Virus record (IMG/VR): IMGVR_UViG_3300010233_000088
Span: 1 to 39,799 of that record
Origin: a virus
Length of the DNA stretch: 39,799 bases
Direction: 5' to 3' (one strand)
Positions 30,063-37,843 of the stretch are shown here, one piece after another. A program made the position numbers and the translations under genes. How positions within the stretch are numbered: the stretch's first letter is position 1; every line of letters begins with the position of its first letter. Under the pieces are notes generated by a model. The model had not been told where the DNA came from and searched no databases. It worked only from the letters and a program-made list of their open reading frames with translations.

Positions 30063-30650
30063 TTATGCGGTATTGCCCGCAGATACCGGAACATTAGAAA
30101 GAGCTTTTTCAAGTCCTGCAACCGCGCTTGATACAGCAACGAAAATACCGTCAACTACCGGATGGCCTGTTAAGAACGTCCCAACAGAAGGAATAGTCGC
30201 GGCTGTTGTTACCCCTGCGGCTACGGTAGCCAAAGCAGTTTTCCAGATACGTTGCCACACCGTACCTGCGATTGTTGGGGCTGTTTGACTTGCGGCTGTG
30301 AACATACCCGAGAATATTGAAGCCACATCCTGAATCACCCCGTTAGCCGCCATACTTGACTGTGCGGCTGTAGCCACCGGAGCGCCACCGTTTTTGCGTA
30401 TATTTGACCCACGTTGCCACGTAAACCAGATACCTGCTAAGAAGGTCACTGCCGCTCCTATGGGGGCCGCAAAAGGCACTGGAAGCGAAGCAACGGTATT
30501 CCCAATGACTGCGCCTTGAGCGTTTGGTGACACTTCATTGACCGCCAAGGGAGTTGAAGAACCTACCTGATAATCACTGACCGCCTGTTTGGTTGCCGCG
30601 CAACCTACCAACAAAGCCCCTAAGACAACAATTAAATAAACACTTTTCAT
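30063..30650 (-). CDS. Lipoprotein with internal membrane segments, possible lysis or exclusion protein
   Basis: 195 residues. Signal peptide MKSVYLIVVLGALLVGC with lipobox LVGC (lipidated Cys17). A hydrophobic segment at about residues 60-78 (PFAAPIGAAVTFLAGIWFTW) and a C-terminal Ala/Val/Thr-rich region that could form two more helices. Strong GGAGGGGA ribosome site. It follows a holin-like gene and another lipoprotein gene, so a lysis function (spanin-like) is the first guess, superinfection exclusion the second. Confidence 0.65.
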   Translation of the reverse strand: MKSVYLIVVLGALLVGCAATKQAVSDYQVGSSTPLAVNEVSPNAQGAVIGNTVASLPVPFAAPIGAAVTFLAGIWFTWQRGSNIRKNGGAPVATAAQSSMAANGVIQDVASIFSGMFTAASQTAPTIAGTVWQRIWKTALATVAAGVTTAATIPSVGTFLTGHPVVDGIFVAVSSAVAGLEKALSNVPVSAGNTA

Positions 30651-30659
30651 AATCCCCTC

Positions 30660-30905
30660 CTATTTGTGAAATATTGCTATTAAAGAAACTCCTACCACTT
30701 GAAGCGTGCTGATTATCCCAACTCCAATCCAAACTAACCTATTGACACTTTTGAAATTCCCCTCATCATCTACTTTATGAGTTTCAAAACTCACCATATG
30801 GGAAACTAACTTATCACTTATATTCTTAACTCTTTCGTCTATCCTTGCTAGAATAACGTCATTAGATTCAATACCTTTGTCGGACGCTCTGCGCTGTTCA
30901 CTCAT
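30660..30905 (-). CDS. Small coiled-coil plus C-terminal membrane helix protein (XhlA/holin-like)
   Basis: 81 residues from the ATG at 30905, which overlaps the upstream stop (ATGA). A charged coiled coil (DVILARIDERVKNISDKLVSHMVSFETHKVDDEG) is followed by one membrane helix (LVWIGVGIISTLQVVGVSLIAIF) and ends HK. This is the layout of XhlA-type haemolysin-associated phage proteins that accompany holins. Good candidate for the membrane lesion step of lysis. Confidence 0.72.
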   Translation of the reverse strand: MSEQRRASDKGIESNDVILARIDERVKNISDKLVSHMVSFETHKVDDEGNFKSVNRLVWIGVGIISTLQVVGVSLIAIFHK

Positions 30906-31135
30906 TTCTCGTTCCCCCATTTGATAAGATATTGCATGGCTGCCTCGCAATCCGCTATACACGTTAAACTACTAGACGCTGAACATTCCTTGACACATTC
31001 TGGGTTCGCTTTGCTTGCGACCGTTGGGTCGTTTGGTACGGTTGCTGGTATCGTTGTGCAACCTGTTAAAAATATGGTGAGTAGCCACCCTTGCGCGTTG
31101 CATCGCACTGCCCTATTGTTAGACAAGGCTCTCAC
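30902..31135 (-). CDS. Small Cys-rich lipoprotein, possible outer-membrane spanin
   Basis: 77 residues from a GTG at 31135. Signal region WLLTIFLTGCTT with lipobox LTGC; the mature part has CVKEC and CIADC (four further Cys), ending in an acidic/basic helix. Size and lipobox resemble outer-membrane spanins, though these are usually proline-rich. The start is uncertain because no good ATG is in frame. Overlaps the holin-like gene by 4 nt. Confidence 0.6.
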   Translation of the reverse strand: MRALSNNRAVRCNAQGWLLTIFLTGCTTIPATVPNDPTVASKANPECVKECSASSSLTCIADCEAAMQYLIKWGNEK

Positions 31136-31372
31136 CTAAATAATCGACTTTACTGAAGTTTGTAACGTCGTATTGGCTAATACCTGTAAATTAGAAGCCT
31201 GTGTTACTACAGCGTTCATATTGTCAACATCTGACTGAATCTTTGAAAGTATGGTTGCTTGCGTATCTTGTAATGTAAAATTATATGTTTGCTGTATGTT
31301 ATTTGAGAATTGAACACTAACAACAATGAGATTTCCTTGAGCTAAAATGCTTTGTATAATTGCGGTTATCAT
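31136..31372 (-). CDS. 78-residue structural-type small protein
   Basis: ATG at 31372 forms ATGA with the beta-helix protein stop and follows GGGGGGATC. The sequence (MITAIIQSILAQGNLIVVSV..., then a helical SKIQSDVDNMNAVVTQASNL) suggests a beta hairpin followed by a helix, as in small trimeric fibre or chaperone-like proteins. No family recognised. Confidence 0.6.
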   Translation of the reverse strand: MITAIIQSILAQGNLIVVSVQFSNNIQQTYNFTLQDTQATILSKIQSDVDNMNAVVTQASNLQVLANTTLQTSVKSII

Positions 31373-32598
31373 AGATCCCCCCACCATCCTGTTTTAAGAT
31401 TCATAATTCCATTTGTAATTGCAGGGCCACTGCTGGCATAATAAAAAGCGCCAATATCCCATGCACCAGTTGCTTGACGGGTTGCGCCTGTAATATCTGT
31501 TGTAAACGTGCCAGATTCGTTTGTTCCTGCCAAAATTAAAGAAGAACCGCTGACAAGATTAAAATTTTCGCTTCCTGAAGTTACGTTGTTGAATGTGGCT
31601 GTAGTGTATGGAATATTTTGTAATCCAGTAGAACCAGTAGTATCATTAGAAGCAGAAGTTGTTAAGGTATTAGTACCAGATGCCGTATTATTATACGCCG
31701 CTCCCGAAGAAGAATATGAAGCATAACAATTTTTCAGAACAGAAGTAATACCTGATCCAGATGTTAATATCCCTTCTGCTGAACCGCCAATAATAATACA
31801 ATTATAAAAATAAGATGTTGAGGTGGCAGCTATCATTGCGATAGCTCCCACATTCCCACCATAAAACAAGCAGTTAATGAAAGTTTGCGTCATTGTATTC
31901 CCGCTACCAGCGCTATCAAGTCTTGCTGTAAACCGTCCTCCTCTAAAAATACAATTTTCTACAATTAACCCGTTTGCTGTTGCTGTTGAGTTAGTTCTTA
32001 TTGCCGCTGCATTTCCAGAGGCAGGAGTATTTGTATTTATAATTTGTAAATTATTAAGAGTAACATTTTGTGTATTTATATCCAATATGCCGTCAGAAGC
32101 ATTAGACCCTGATAAGACGTAATAAGATGTGTTCCAGATACCCGTGGTATTTTTAGCTGACCCCGATGTGGATATAACAACATTATTAGAAGACGATGTT
32201 GTAATGTTGACAATATTTACTGCCGTTGTATCTGCACTAGCCCATGTTCCACTAATAACAATATTCAAATATGGGCTTGCCCCCGCATCCCCTAACGTCA
32301 CATAATTTGTCCCCAAAGTCTCATAAACAATCTCACCACTCTGGAATGTTCCAGTTATTGATTTAATTAAAATCTGACCATTTACCGACGAAGCATGAAC
32401 GCAAGTACCAGTCGCTCCTGATGTTACTCCTGTTACTGCGGTATTATCTGACATTGTTCCAGTTATGCCCCCACTGATGGCAAAGACTTTAGTTGCGGCG
32501 GATGTGAGATCAATAGTGCCACACGCAGTAAATATCCCTTGTAAGGTTGTATAATCTCCACCACTAGGGGCCACGCTAACATTGAAAGCTGTTGCCAT
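31369..32598 (-). CDS. Right-handed beta-helix surface protein
   Basis: 409 residues. After an N-terminal GGDYTTLQGIFTAC segment, residues about 120-330 show repeated N-x-x-I/V turns (VTLNNLQIINTN, LIVENCIFRGG, TFINCLFYGG, YFYNCIIIGGSAEG, SVLKNCYAS) typical of pectate-lyase-like parallel beta-helices, and the C-terminus DITGATRQATGAWDIGAFYY is the capping motif of such proteins. Likely a head fibre or tail appendage binding surface polysaccharide. Enzymatic residues not identifiable by eye. Confidence 0.8.
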   Translation of the reverse strand: MATAFNVSVAPSGGDYTTLQGIFTACGTIDLTSAATKVFAISGGITGTMSDNTAVTGVTSGATGTCVHASSVNGQILIKSITGTFQSGEIVYETLGTNYVTLGDAGASPYLNIVISGTWASADTTAVNIVNITTSSSNNVVISTSGSAKNTTGIWNTSYYVLSGSNASDGILDINTQNVTLNNLQIINTNTPASGNAAAIRTNSTATANGLIVENCIFRGGRFTARLDSAGSGNTMTQTFINCLFYGGNVGAIAMIAATSTSYFYNCIIIGGSAEGILTSGSGITSVLKNCYASYSSSGAAYNNTASGTNTLTTSASNDTTGSTGLQNIPYTTATFNNVTSGSENFNLVSGSSLILAGTNESGTFTTDITGATRQATGAWDIGAFYYASSGPAITNGIMNLKTGWWGDL

Positions 32599-32599
32599 A

Positions 32600-33439
32600 T
32601 TATGCCGCCACGTAATAGGTTGCTAAAATACTTATCGTTCCCGTTGAAGCCACGGTGAAAACAAAATTAGTTGAAGCTGGTAATTTAATAGGTGTCTGTT
32701 GAGGAATAGGATAAACCATCCCGCCGTTGGCTGCAAAGTATAAAGTCGGTATATAAATAGCTGTTGTCGTCGGAGCAGTTGATCCTGTTGCATATCCTAA
32801 GTATATTGTCCCTGCTGTCAGTCCATTGCTAATGACTAACGAAGTAACGTAAATAGAATTACTTGCAGTAGAAGGAATTACTACCCCCGTCCCTGCTGTT
32901 GTTGCTGTTGCATTAGCCGTTGAGAAGCTCGGAGCAATAACCAATGAAACTGAACCTGTGACAACGGGCGTACTGATAACTGTAACTGAACCCGTAATAG
33001 CCTGCGTTGAAGAAGTCGGAAGCGGGCCAATGATAGTCACGCTTCCAGTTATAGAAGGCATTGATGCTATGGTGGTGCTTCCAGTAATCGTTACCGTACC
33101 GATCGTAATAGCAACAACCGTAACGCTTCCCGTTATAGTTACCGTGTTTAGGACAGACACGCTTCCAGTAACCGTTGGCATTGAAAGGATAGAAGTAGAA
33201 CCTGTTATGGTTACAGTCCCCAAAATAGTAGTTGACCCAGTGATCGTCACCGTGCCTAAAATAGTTGTTGACCCCGTGACAGGCATAGGATTGGCACTAG
33301 AAATATCCCCACTGTCAACGTCGTAAGTTCCCAAAGCAACCTTGACCCTTTGCAAAAGTGTCGCAGATCCGGAAACTGTTATATTCTCTGCCGCAACGTT
33401 TATCGTTGAACCCGTGTCTATTGATACGTTATCCGCCAT
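32600..33439 (-). CDS. Repetitive beta protein with ITGS repeats (decoration/fibre)
   Basis: 279 residues. Residues about 50-165 contain around ten irregular repeats of the form (T/S)ITGS(T/V)(T/S)I-L-G-TV, each about 10-14 residues. The last about 100 residues form a compact beta domain (IYVTSLVISNGLTAGTIYLGY...). Such repeats suggest a shaft ending in a knob. Encoded beside the beta-helix protein, with AGGAGAA before the ATG. Probably exposed on the virion. Confidence 0.7.
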   Translation of the reverse strand: MADNVSIDTGSTINVAAENITVSGSATLLQRVKVALGTYDVDSGDISSANPMPVTGSTTILGTVTITGSTTILGTVTITGSTSILSMPTVTGSVSVLNTVTITGSVTVVAITIGTVTITGSTTIASMPSITGSVTIIGPLPTSSTQAITGSVTVISTPVVTGSVSLVIAPSFSTANATATTAGTGVVIPSTASNSIYVTSLVISNGLTAGTIYLGYATGSTAPTTTAIYIPTLYFAANGGMVYPIPQQTPIKLPASTNFVFTVASTGTISILATYYVAA

Positions 33440-33448
33440 AATATTCTC

Positions 33449-33718
33449 CTATGTCAATGCAACCCTTACTGTAGAATTCTCATTTGTCCGGTAGCTGAAT
33501 TTATAAGTCAATGTTATCGAACCTCCACTACCAGGATGAGTTAAAGATAATAACAAACCTAAAGCTTTACCTCCGCCGCTCACACCACTCCCTGATTGTG
33601 TCTTAAGCACCCAAGCATCGCCAGGGTTAGGAGATGCTGGATCAACGGAGTATTCAGGTATCACTCCTATTTCATCAAGCTTCGAGGTTATAGGATTAAA
33701 AGTAAGTTGAGTAATCAT
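33449..33718 (-). CDS. 89-residue small virion protein
   Basis: Contains PASPNPGDAWVLKT, a short motif seen at the N-termini of phage tail and fibre proteins, then a Gly/Ser linker (SGSGVSGGG) and a beta C-terminus (GSITLTYKFSYRTNENSTVRVAL). Start forms ATGA with the previous gene. Role in decoration or fibre attachment inferred. Confidence 0.6.
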   Translation of the reverse strand: MITQLTFNPITSKLDEIGVIPEYSVDPASPNPGDAWVLKTQSGSGVSGGGKALGLLLSLTHPGSGGSITLTYKFSYRTNENSTVRVALT

Positions 33719-34005
33719 GTCCTTACCACCGAAATAATATTGCTTCCTGAATAACTCAACGTAAGTGTTGCTATTAAAGTTCCGCTAACCCCTCCAACCA
33801 GATAATAAACGCTTGATATCAAACCGGACGAGTAACTTATGACGATTGAATCATACGCCGGTATATCAAGACCTTCCGAGATCAACAACGCCCCACTCGA
33901 CGTTACAATCAAAGGAAAAGCAACTTCATCATTTGCGTTTTCTTTTGCGTGTAAGACGATAGGAGCCGCGTCAACTGCGCTGAATAACTTACGTTGTATC
34001 GTCAT
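33715..34005 (-). CDS. 96-residue beta-rich virion protein
   Basis: ATG at 34005 (MTIQRKLFSAVDAAP) is chosen because it overlaps the stop of an 11-codon leader frame (ATGA) that has a strong AGGAGG site. The frame is open 38 codons further up to an ATG at 34119, but that part lies within the tail-tube gene and has no ribosome site. The chain is beta-rich (YDSIVISYSSGLISSVYYLVGG, TLIATLTLSYSG). Function unknown, in the virion module. Confidence 0.6.
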   Translation of the reverse strand: MTIQRKLFSAVDAAPIVLHAKENANDEVAFPLIVTSSGALLISEGLDIPAYDSIVISYSSGLISSVYYLVGGVSGTLIATLTLSYSGSNIISVVRT

Positions 34006-34037
34006 GGCGTAATATAATAAAGAGCCGTTATCCCCAT
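34002..34037 (-). CDS. 11-codon leader peptide ahead of the 96-residue gene
   Basis: AGGAGGG (34047-34041) is placed four bases before ATG at 34037-34035; the frame reads MGITALYYITP and stops at TGA overlapping the next ATG. The strong ribosome site has no other in-frame use, since the downstream gene is in another frame. Looks like a translation-entry or coupling leader. A leader-based attenuation role is speculative. Confidence 0.5.
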   Translation of the reverse strand: MGITALYYITP

Positions 34038-34045
34038 AAACCCTC

Positions 34046-34675
34046 CTATTGTGCGACCGCTCCCATTGATGGGTCGTAATATCCGTCGTTATAATATTTA
34101 GAATTTGTCCAAGCGCCATCCTTGGGGACTTGCTGGACTCCTGTTTGTGAATTAGCTGACTTGGCTTTGGGCAAAGTTACAGTTTCATATTTCTTAATGA
34201 AAGCTTCCGCGATCTGCGCTGAGTTTATAATCATATAAGCTATATCCGAACAAAGCTTGTCAATGAAAGCGTCAAGGAAATAACTTGGATAGTCGTTAGG
34301 ATTGTCGTCGTAGAATGTATAAAATATTCCAAGATTAACTGTGTCTGAAATTAACAAACCACTTTCTTCTCGTATCTTTGCATTGGTTGGATTGGTTGCC
34401 CATATCCTTATACAATTTGAAGGAATTTGATAAACCACCACTTCACTTGGCATTAAAAAGGCAGGGTAATTCGTTGAAGACGACGCCACAACGGATGGCT
34501 TAGAACGTACAGTACAAAAGTTCCATTTACATTCTGAAAGGATGGACTGTAAAGAAAGTTCGTAAACGTTATTCAAAGCGATAGCATTAGGAGAGTTGTC
34601 ATTGATTGAAACAACCGTTTGCGCTCCGCATAACACCAAAGCTTTATTAAGTAACGCTGTCTGTGAGTTTGCCAT
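34046..34675 (-). CDS. Tail tubular protein A (adaptor, T7 gp11-like)
   Basis: 209 residues. N-terminus LLNKALVLCGAQTVVSINDNSPNAIALNNVYELSLQSILSECKWNF, then MPSEVVVYQIPSNCIRIW and DAFIDKLCSDIAYMI, all characteristic of the gp11 adaptor family (helical, with the aLxxLGaxxixxlxDxsxxA start and xYxxPxdclxI). Forms the ring between portal and nozzle. Encoded in the expected place between capsid-type genes and the nozzle. AAGGA precedes ATG. Confidence 0.92.
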   Translation of the reverse strand: MANSQTALLNKALVLCGAQTVVSINDNSPNAIALNNVYELSLQSILSECKWNFCTVRSKPSVVASSSTNYPAFLMPSEVVVYQIPSNCIRIWATNPTNAKIREESGLLISDTVNLGIFYTFYDDNPNDYPSYFLDAFIDKLCSDIAYMIINSAQIAEAFIKKYETVTLPKAKSANSQTGVQQVPKDGAWTNSKYYNDGYYDPSMGAVAQ

Positions 34676-34681
34676 ATGTCC

Positions 34682-34729
34682 TTTAGGGGGCTACTAAGCG
34701 GAAAGGAATACGCTGTTCGCCCCCTTAAA
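34682..34729 (-). promoter_or_regulatory. Strong intercistronic hairpin between decoration and adaptor genes
   Basis: TTTAGGGGGC (34682-34691) and GCCCCCTTAAA (34719-34729) pair over about nine bases with one bulge around a 27-base loop, in the mRNA just upstream of the adaptor ribosome site. No U-run follows, so it is not a classical terminator. It could be an RNase III-type processing site or a partial stop that lowers tail-gene expression below that of capsid genes. Confidence 0.6.
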
Positions 34730-34730
34730 A

Positions 34731-35255
34731 CTAGGTATAACGGATAATGGTCTGAATCGTTCCAGATGTCGGAGCGGTTAACGCTAAGCTCAGCGACAAG
34801 TAAATAGGATGATTCGTATACGTCAAGATTGTCCCGCCAGAAACAGACGAGGTCGAAGACGTTGTGACGAAGTTCTGACCCAATATGTTATTTATACTAA
34901 CCTTGTTCAAATACGTCAACGTGCCTCCCGAGCTTGCTGGCCCGCCAACTACATAAGCTGTTGAGTTTGAGATCAACAAGCTTGTGGAATAAGAAGGCCC
35001 CACGTTAATGGCACAATTCGTAGGAGCAAAAGTTATCGGAAGGATAACCTCACAACCCACAATCTTCTTATTGGCTGGAACGATACCGATACATAATGTA
35101 TCGGCTGTGGTCATTAAAGCCGCAGATGCTGTATTGAATACATAAGAATCAATCCATACCTTTTCAACGGCCCTAACATAACCATCACCGATCAGGTTAT
35201 CTCCTGAACCCCCTAAATTATAGAGAGCCACGTTTGTTGCGTTATAATTAACCAT
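34731..35255 (-). CDS. 174-residue protein directly after capsid gene, likely head decoration protein
   Basis: Beta-rich, Ser/Thr/Gly-rich chain with few charges (VRAVEKVWIDSYVFNTAS, KIVGCEVILPITF, THPIYLSLSLAL). Directly downstream of the major capsid gene with a strong AAGGAG site, and followed by a hairpin; this is where head decoration or minor capsid proteins are usually encoded. No family recognised by sequence. Confidence 0.65.
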   Translation of the reverse strand: MVNYNATNVALYNLGGSGDNLIGDGYVRAVEKVWIDSYVFNTASAALMTTADTLCIGIVPANKKIVGCEVILPITFAPTNCAINVGPSYSTSLLISNSTAYVVGGPASSGGTLTYLNKVSINNILGQNFVTTSSTSSVSGGTILTYTNHPIYLSLSLALTAPTSGTIQTIIRYT

Positions 35256-35257
35256 TT

Positions 35258-35285
35258 TAATCTCCTTGCCGGTACTCTGCCGGCT
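35258..35285 (-). promoter_or_regulatory. Short hairpin ahead of the 174-residue gene
   Basis: GCCGG-CAGAGTA-CCGGC on the minus strand forms a five-base-pair stem immediately before the AAGGAG ribosome site. No U-run. May stabilise or process the transcript between capsid and decoration genes. Confidence 0.4.
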
Positions 35286-35290
35286 GTTTA

Positions 35291-35974
35291 TTATCCTTCG
35301 TTCATAATTACGACGCGTGACTCTTCAAGACGCACGGCGCCGATGTTTAGTTCATAATACACTTGCCAAGAATACGACAAGTCGGTACGTTCATCCGTAC
35401 GCACATACGGAGCATCAGCCATTGCCATGCAAATACCAAAGCGTTGGTAAGCAACTCCGATAAGTGTTGAGGATGAAGCCGCCGCGATACGAGTGGACAT
35501 AATCCACTTGAAGCCTAGGAATGAATCAATCTCTCCACGCACTAACGATTTGACCGAGTTATAATCGCTCGATGTAAAGGCTGTAGTGTTTAAGAGATTA
35601 TCCAAGGCATCCGGTCGGATGCAGATAAACCGGTCTTCCATCTCCACATCATTAACGTCAAAGACTTGCTTGACAGCTAAGATACGAGCAAGTGTCATTG
35701 AAGCTGACGACATGAGGGTGATGTTTCCTGCGGTGGTAGTACCAGTACCCGTTTCACCTGTGTACGCTGTACCAAGTAAACCGTTCTGTAAGATGGTGTC
35801 ATCCATCTGACGGCCTAAAGACTGTGCCGCCGCAATCGTATAAGCACTACGAGGGTCAGAGATTACCTTCAACTCGTCTGTCCTGTCCAACATACGGTTG
35901 TCGTTGTAATCAATCATCAGACCCATACGACGACCTAAAACGGGGTCGTTATTTGGTGTTTGTGAGTTACGACC
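35291..35974 (-). CDS. Major capsid protein, C-terminal 227 codons (gene split by rearranged joint)
   Basis: In-frame from GGT at 35974, reading GRNSQTPNNDPVLGRRMG and then LMIDYNDNRMLDRTDELKVISDPRSAYTIAAAQSLGRQMDD. The first 18 residues equal the last 18 of the partial gene at 39575-39799, so the full protein is 284 residues. The pattern fits the phage major capsid family of podoviruses (DxxD...dpxsxyxxaxAxxlgRxxDd, then GEIDSFLGFKWIMSTRI). The residues MHLV that precede this in an open frame come from reading the inverted portal sequence and are artefactual. Confidence 0.85.
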   Translation of the reverse strand, partial: GRNSQTPNNDPVLGRRMGLMIDYNDNRMLDRTDELKVISDPRSAYTIAAAQSLGRQMDDTILQNGLLGTAYTGETGTGTTTAGNITLMSSASMTLARILAVKQVFDVNDVEMEDRFICIRPDALDNLLNTTAFTSSDYNSVKSLVRGEIDSFLGFKWIMSTRIAAASSSTLIGVAYQRFGICMAMADAPYVRTDERTDLSYSWQVYYELNIGAVRLEESRVVIMNEG

Positions 35975-35975
35975 T
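35921..35975. repeat. 55-bp inverted copy of 39745-39799
   Basis: Exact reverse complement of the last 55 bases of the window. Together with the 33-bp match of bases 1-33 to 35972-36004, it defines how the genome closes. The two matches overlap by only ACCT (35972-35975), the junction microhomology. Confidence 0.92.
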
Positions 35976-37609
35976 ACAAGATGCATAAGGGTTTAAGGTC
36001 TAACTTTGAAAGCTATTGGCAGAGTTTACATGATTATTACTATATTGAAGCTGAGGACATAAACACGACTTATTATCCTGGGACTGAGTTAAACGCGGCG
36101 TGTTTATATGACTCGACCACGCTTGAAGCGGCTGACGTCTTAGCTTCGGGTTTTATGAATTACCTAACACCTCCTACGAGCAAGTGGTTTGGTTTGACAC
36201 CGAAGAACCCTAAAAACAGAGATAACAAAACAATCTGCAAATTCTTGGAGGACTGTACTGATGAAGTCAATTACGCGCTTAATAAATCAAATTTCTACAA
36301 CCAGATCATTGCGTCGTATAAAAGCTCAGGGGTCTACGGAACCTCGTGCATCATCGAAGAAGAAGACGTTGAAGATGATATACGATTTAACTCCCTCGCT
36401 ATCAAGAACATTGTCCTTGTAGAAGATGGGAGAGGTCGGGTTGTCCAGTATTTTATAGAGTTTGAGTATACCGCAAGGCAAGCAGAGAGCAAATGGGGGC
36501 GTGAGAATCTTCCCGATGCTTTACAGAAAGAGTTAGAAAGCGGAAATGAGAAAGCCAATAAGCACTTATTTTTGCTTTACATAGCCAAGCGCAGTAACCG
36601 AGAAGTCCAAAAGACTGACAAGAAGAACATGCCTGTTGAAGCGGTTTGGTTAGACCAAGAGAATAGGCAGATAATTGATGAGAGCGGATATAACGAGTTT
36701 CCTGCTTTTTGCCATCGCTTTGATAAAAGGCCATCCATTGTATGGGGATTCAGCCCTGGCATGAAGACATTACCTTTCGCCCGTATCTTAAACGCGGTGG
36801 CAAAGACTAATTTAAGGGCAATGATGAAGCTGACTGATCCTCCTATAGCGGTTCCTGATGATGCTTTCATAATGCCTTTTGACATGAATCCAAGGGCTTA
36901 TAACGTTTATAACAAGAAAGCTATGGACAGGGGAGCGGCTGACATCTTCGCTTTCGGTAATTACGGCAACCCTGAAGTTGGCATGAAAGCTTTGGAGTAT
37001 TACACCACTCGAGTTAAAGCGATGATGTATAACGATGTTTTTATAGCTTTTGACAATATAACTAAGCAAATGAACAACCCTGAAGTCATGGAGCGAATTA
37101 ATGAGAAAATGACCATGTTAGGGCCTGCGGTTGGCAGGTATATATCTGAGATGCTTAATCCGGTAATCATTCGAACCTTGGGCATCCTAGCGCGAAGGGG
37201 ACGTCTTCCAAAGCCACCTGTTGAGTTCTTAATGGAACCAGAGTATGAGATTGATTGTGTAAGCCAGTTGGCACAGGCACAGCGTAGAAGTGAGTTAAAT
37301 AGCTTAGTAAGTGGATTGACGATCGTTGCCCAGATGGCCCAAGTAAGTCCACAGGTTACAGACTGTGTTGATCCTGACAAGGTAGTTAATGAGGTTTGGG
37401 CTATTACTGGTGCTCCTGACAGGGTGTTGAGGGATGATGCAGAAGTAGCTAAGTTGCGTGAGGTAAGAGGGCAGATGGCTAAACAACAGCATGATATGGA
37501 GATGGCTTCAAAGGGAGCGCAGACTGTCAAGGATGGTTCACAGGTCGACCTCAACGTTGCTAAGGCCAAAGCACATACAGGTATCGTGCCAACATCGAGG
37601 GCGCAATGA
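35972..37609 (+). CDS. Portal (head-to-tail connector) protein, residues 23-567 of 567
   Basis: Reads in frame from ACC at 35972; an internal ATG at 35981 gives 542 residues, but the real start is at bases 99-97 on the minus strand. Features of the T7 gp8/Head-tail_con family: FESYWQSLHDYYYI, DSTTLEAADVLASGFMNYLTPPTSKWFGL, YKSSGVYGTSCI, GRVVQYFIEFEYTARQ, KRPSIVWGFSPGMKTLPFARILN and a charged helical C-terminus. Forms the 12-mer DNA gate at the capsid vertex. Stop overlaps the next start (ATGA). Confidence 0.93.
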   Translation, partial: TYKMHKGLRSNFESYWQSLHDYYYIEAEDINTTYYPGTELNAACLYDSTTLEAADVLASGFMNYLTPPTSKWFGLTPKNPKNRDNKTICKFLEDCTDEVNYALNKSNFYNQIIASYKSSGVYGTSCIIEEEDVEDDIRFNSLAIKNIVLVEDGRGRVVQYFIEFEYTARQAESKWGRENLPDALQKELESGNEKANKHLFLLYIAKRSNREVQKTDKKNMPVEAVWLDQENRQIIDESGYNEFPAFCHRFDKRPSIVWGFSPGMKTLPFARILNAVAKTNLRAMMKLTDPPIAVPDDAFIMPFDMNPRAYNVYNKKAMDRGAADIFAFGNYGNPEVGMKALEYYTTRVKAMMYNDVFIAFDNITKQMNNPEVMERINEKMTMLGPAVGRYISEMLNPVIIRTLGILARRGRLPKPPVEFLMEPEYEIDCVSQLAQAQRRSELNSLVSGLTIVAQMAQVSPQVTDCVDPDKVVNEVWAITGAPDRVLRDDAEVAKLREVRGQMAKQQHDMEMASKGAQTVKDGSQVDLNVAKAKAHTGIVPTSRAQ

Positions 37610-37842
37610 TATTAAGCGAAGCCCAAGCATTAAAGAAGAATATGCTTGCTACTTTCGAATCAGCGCATGGCAAAGAAGTGATGAAGTTTATTAAGAGGAT
37701 AGGAAATTATTATTGCACGGTTTACGATTCAGGCGATACAAATGAGATCATCGCAAGGGACGCGAATAGAAGACTGATACAGACCTTGGAGTCTATAATT
37801 AACTTAACGCCGGAACAGATTGTAAAACTAACGGAGGAATGA
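37606..37842 (+). CDS. Bbp19-like small phage protein
   Basis: 78 residues: LATFESAHGKEVMKFIKRIGNYYCTVYD...NEIIARDANRRLIQTLESIINLTPEQI. Matches the small family next to portal genes in many podoviruses, in which F-x-x-x-G-x-x-vL-x-x-L and an (E/D)-x3-x3-(G/A)-(R/N)R-x-(L/V) segment recur. Start ATG forms ATGA with the portal stop. Role unknown, presumably head assembly. Confidence 0.78.
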   Translation: MILSEAQALKKNMLATFESAHGKEVMKFIKRIGNYYCTVYDSGDTNEIIARDANRRLIQTLESIINLTPEQIVKLTEE

Positions 37843-37843
37843 T

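Noticed and set aside
35981-35986. Overlapping divergent starts: portal ATG at 35981 (+) and capsid-like start MHLV at 35986 (-)
   Set aside because: Both are products of the rearranged joint; the portal continues upstream at bases 1-99 (-) and the capsid at 39575-39799 (+).
37000-37569. 189-codon minus-strand frame opposite the portal
   Set aside because: Shadow frame; the portal motifs on the plus strand are decisive.
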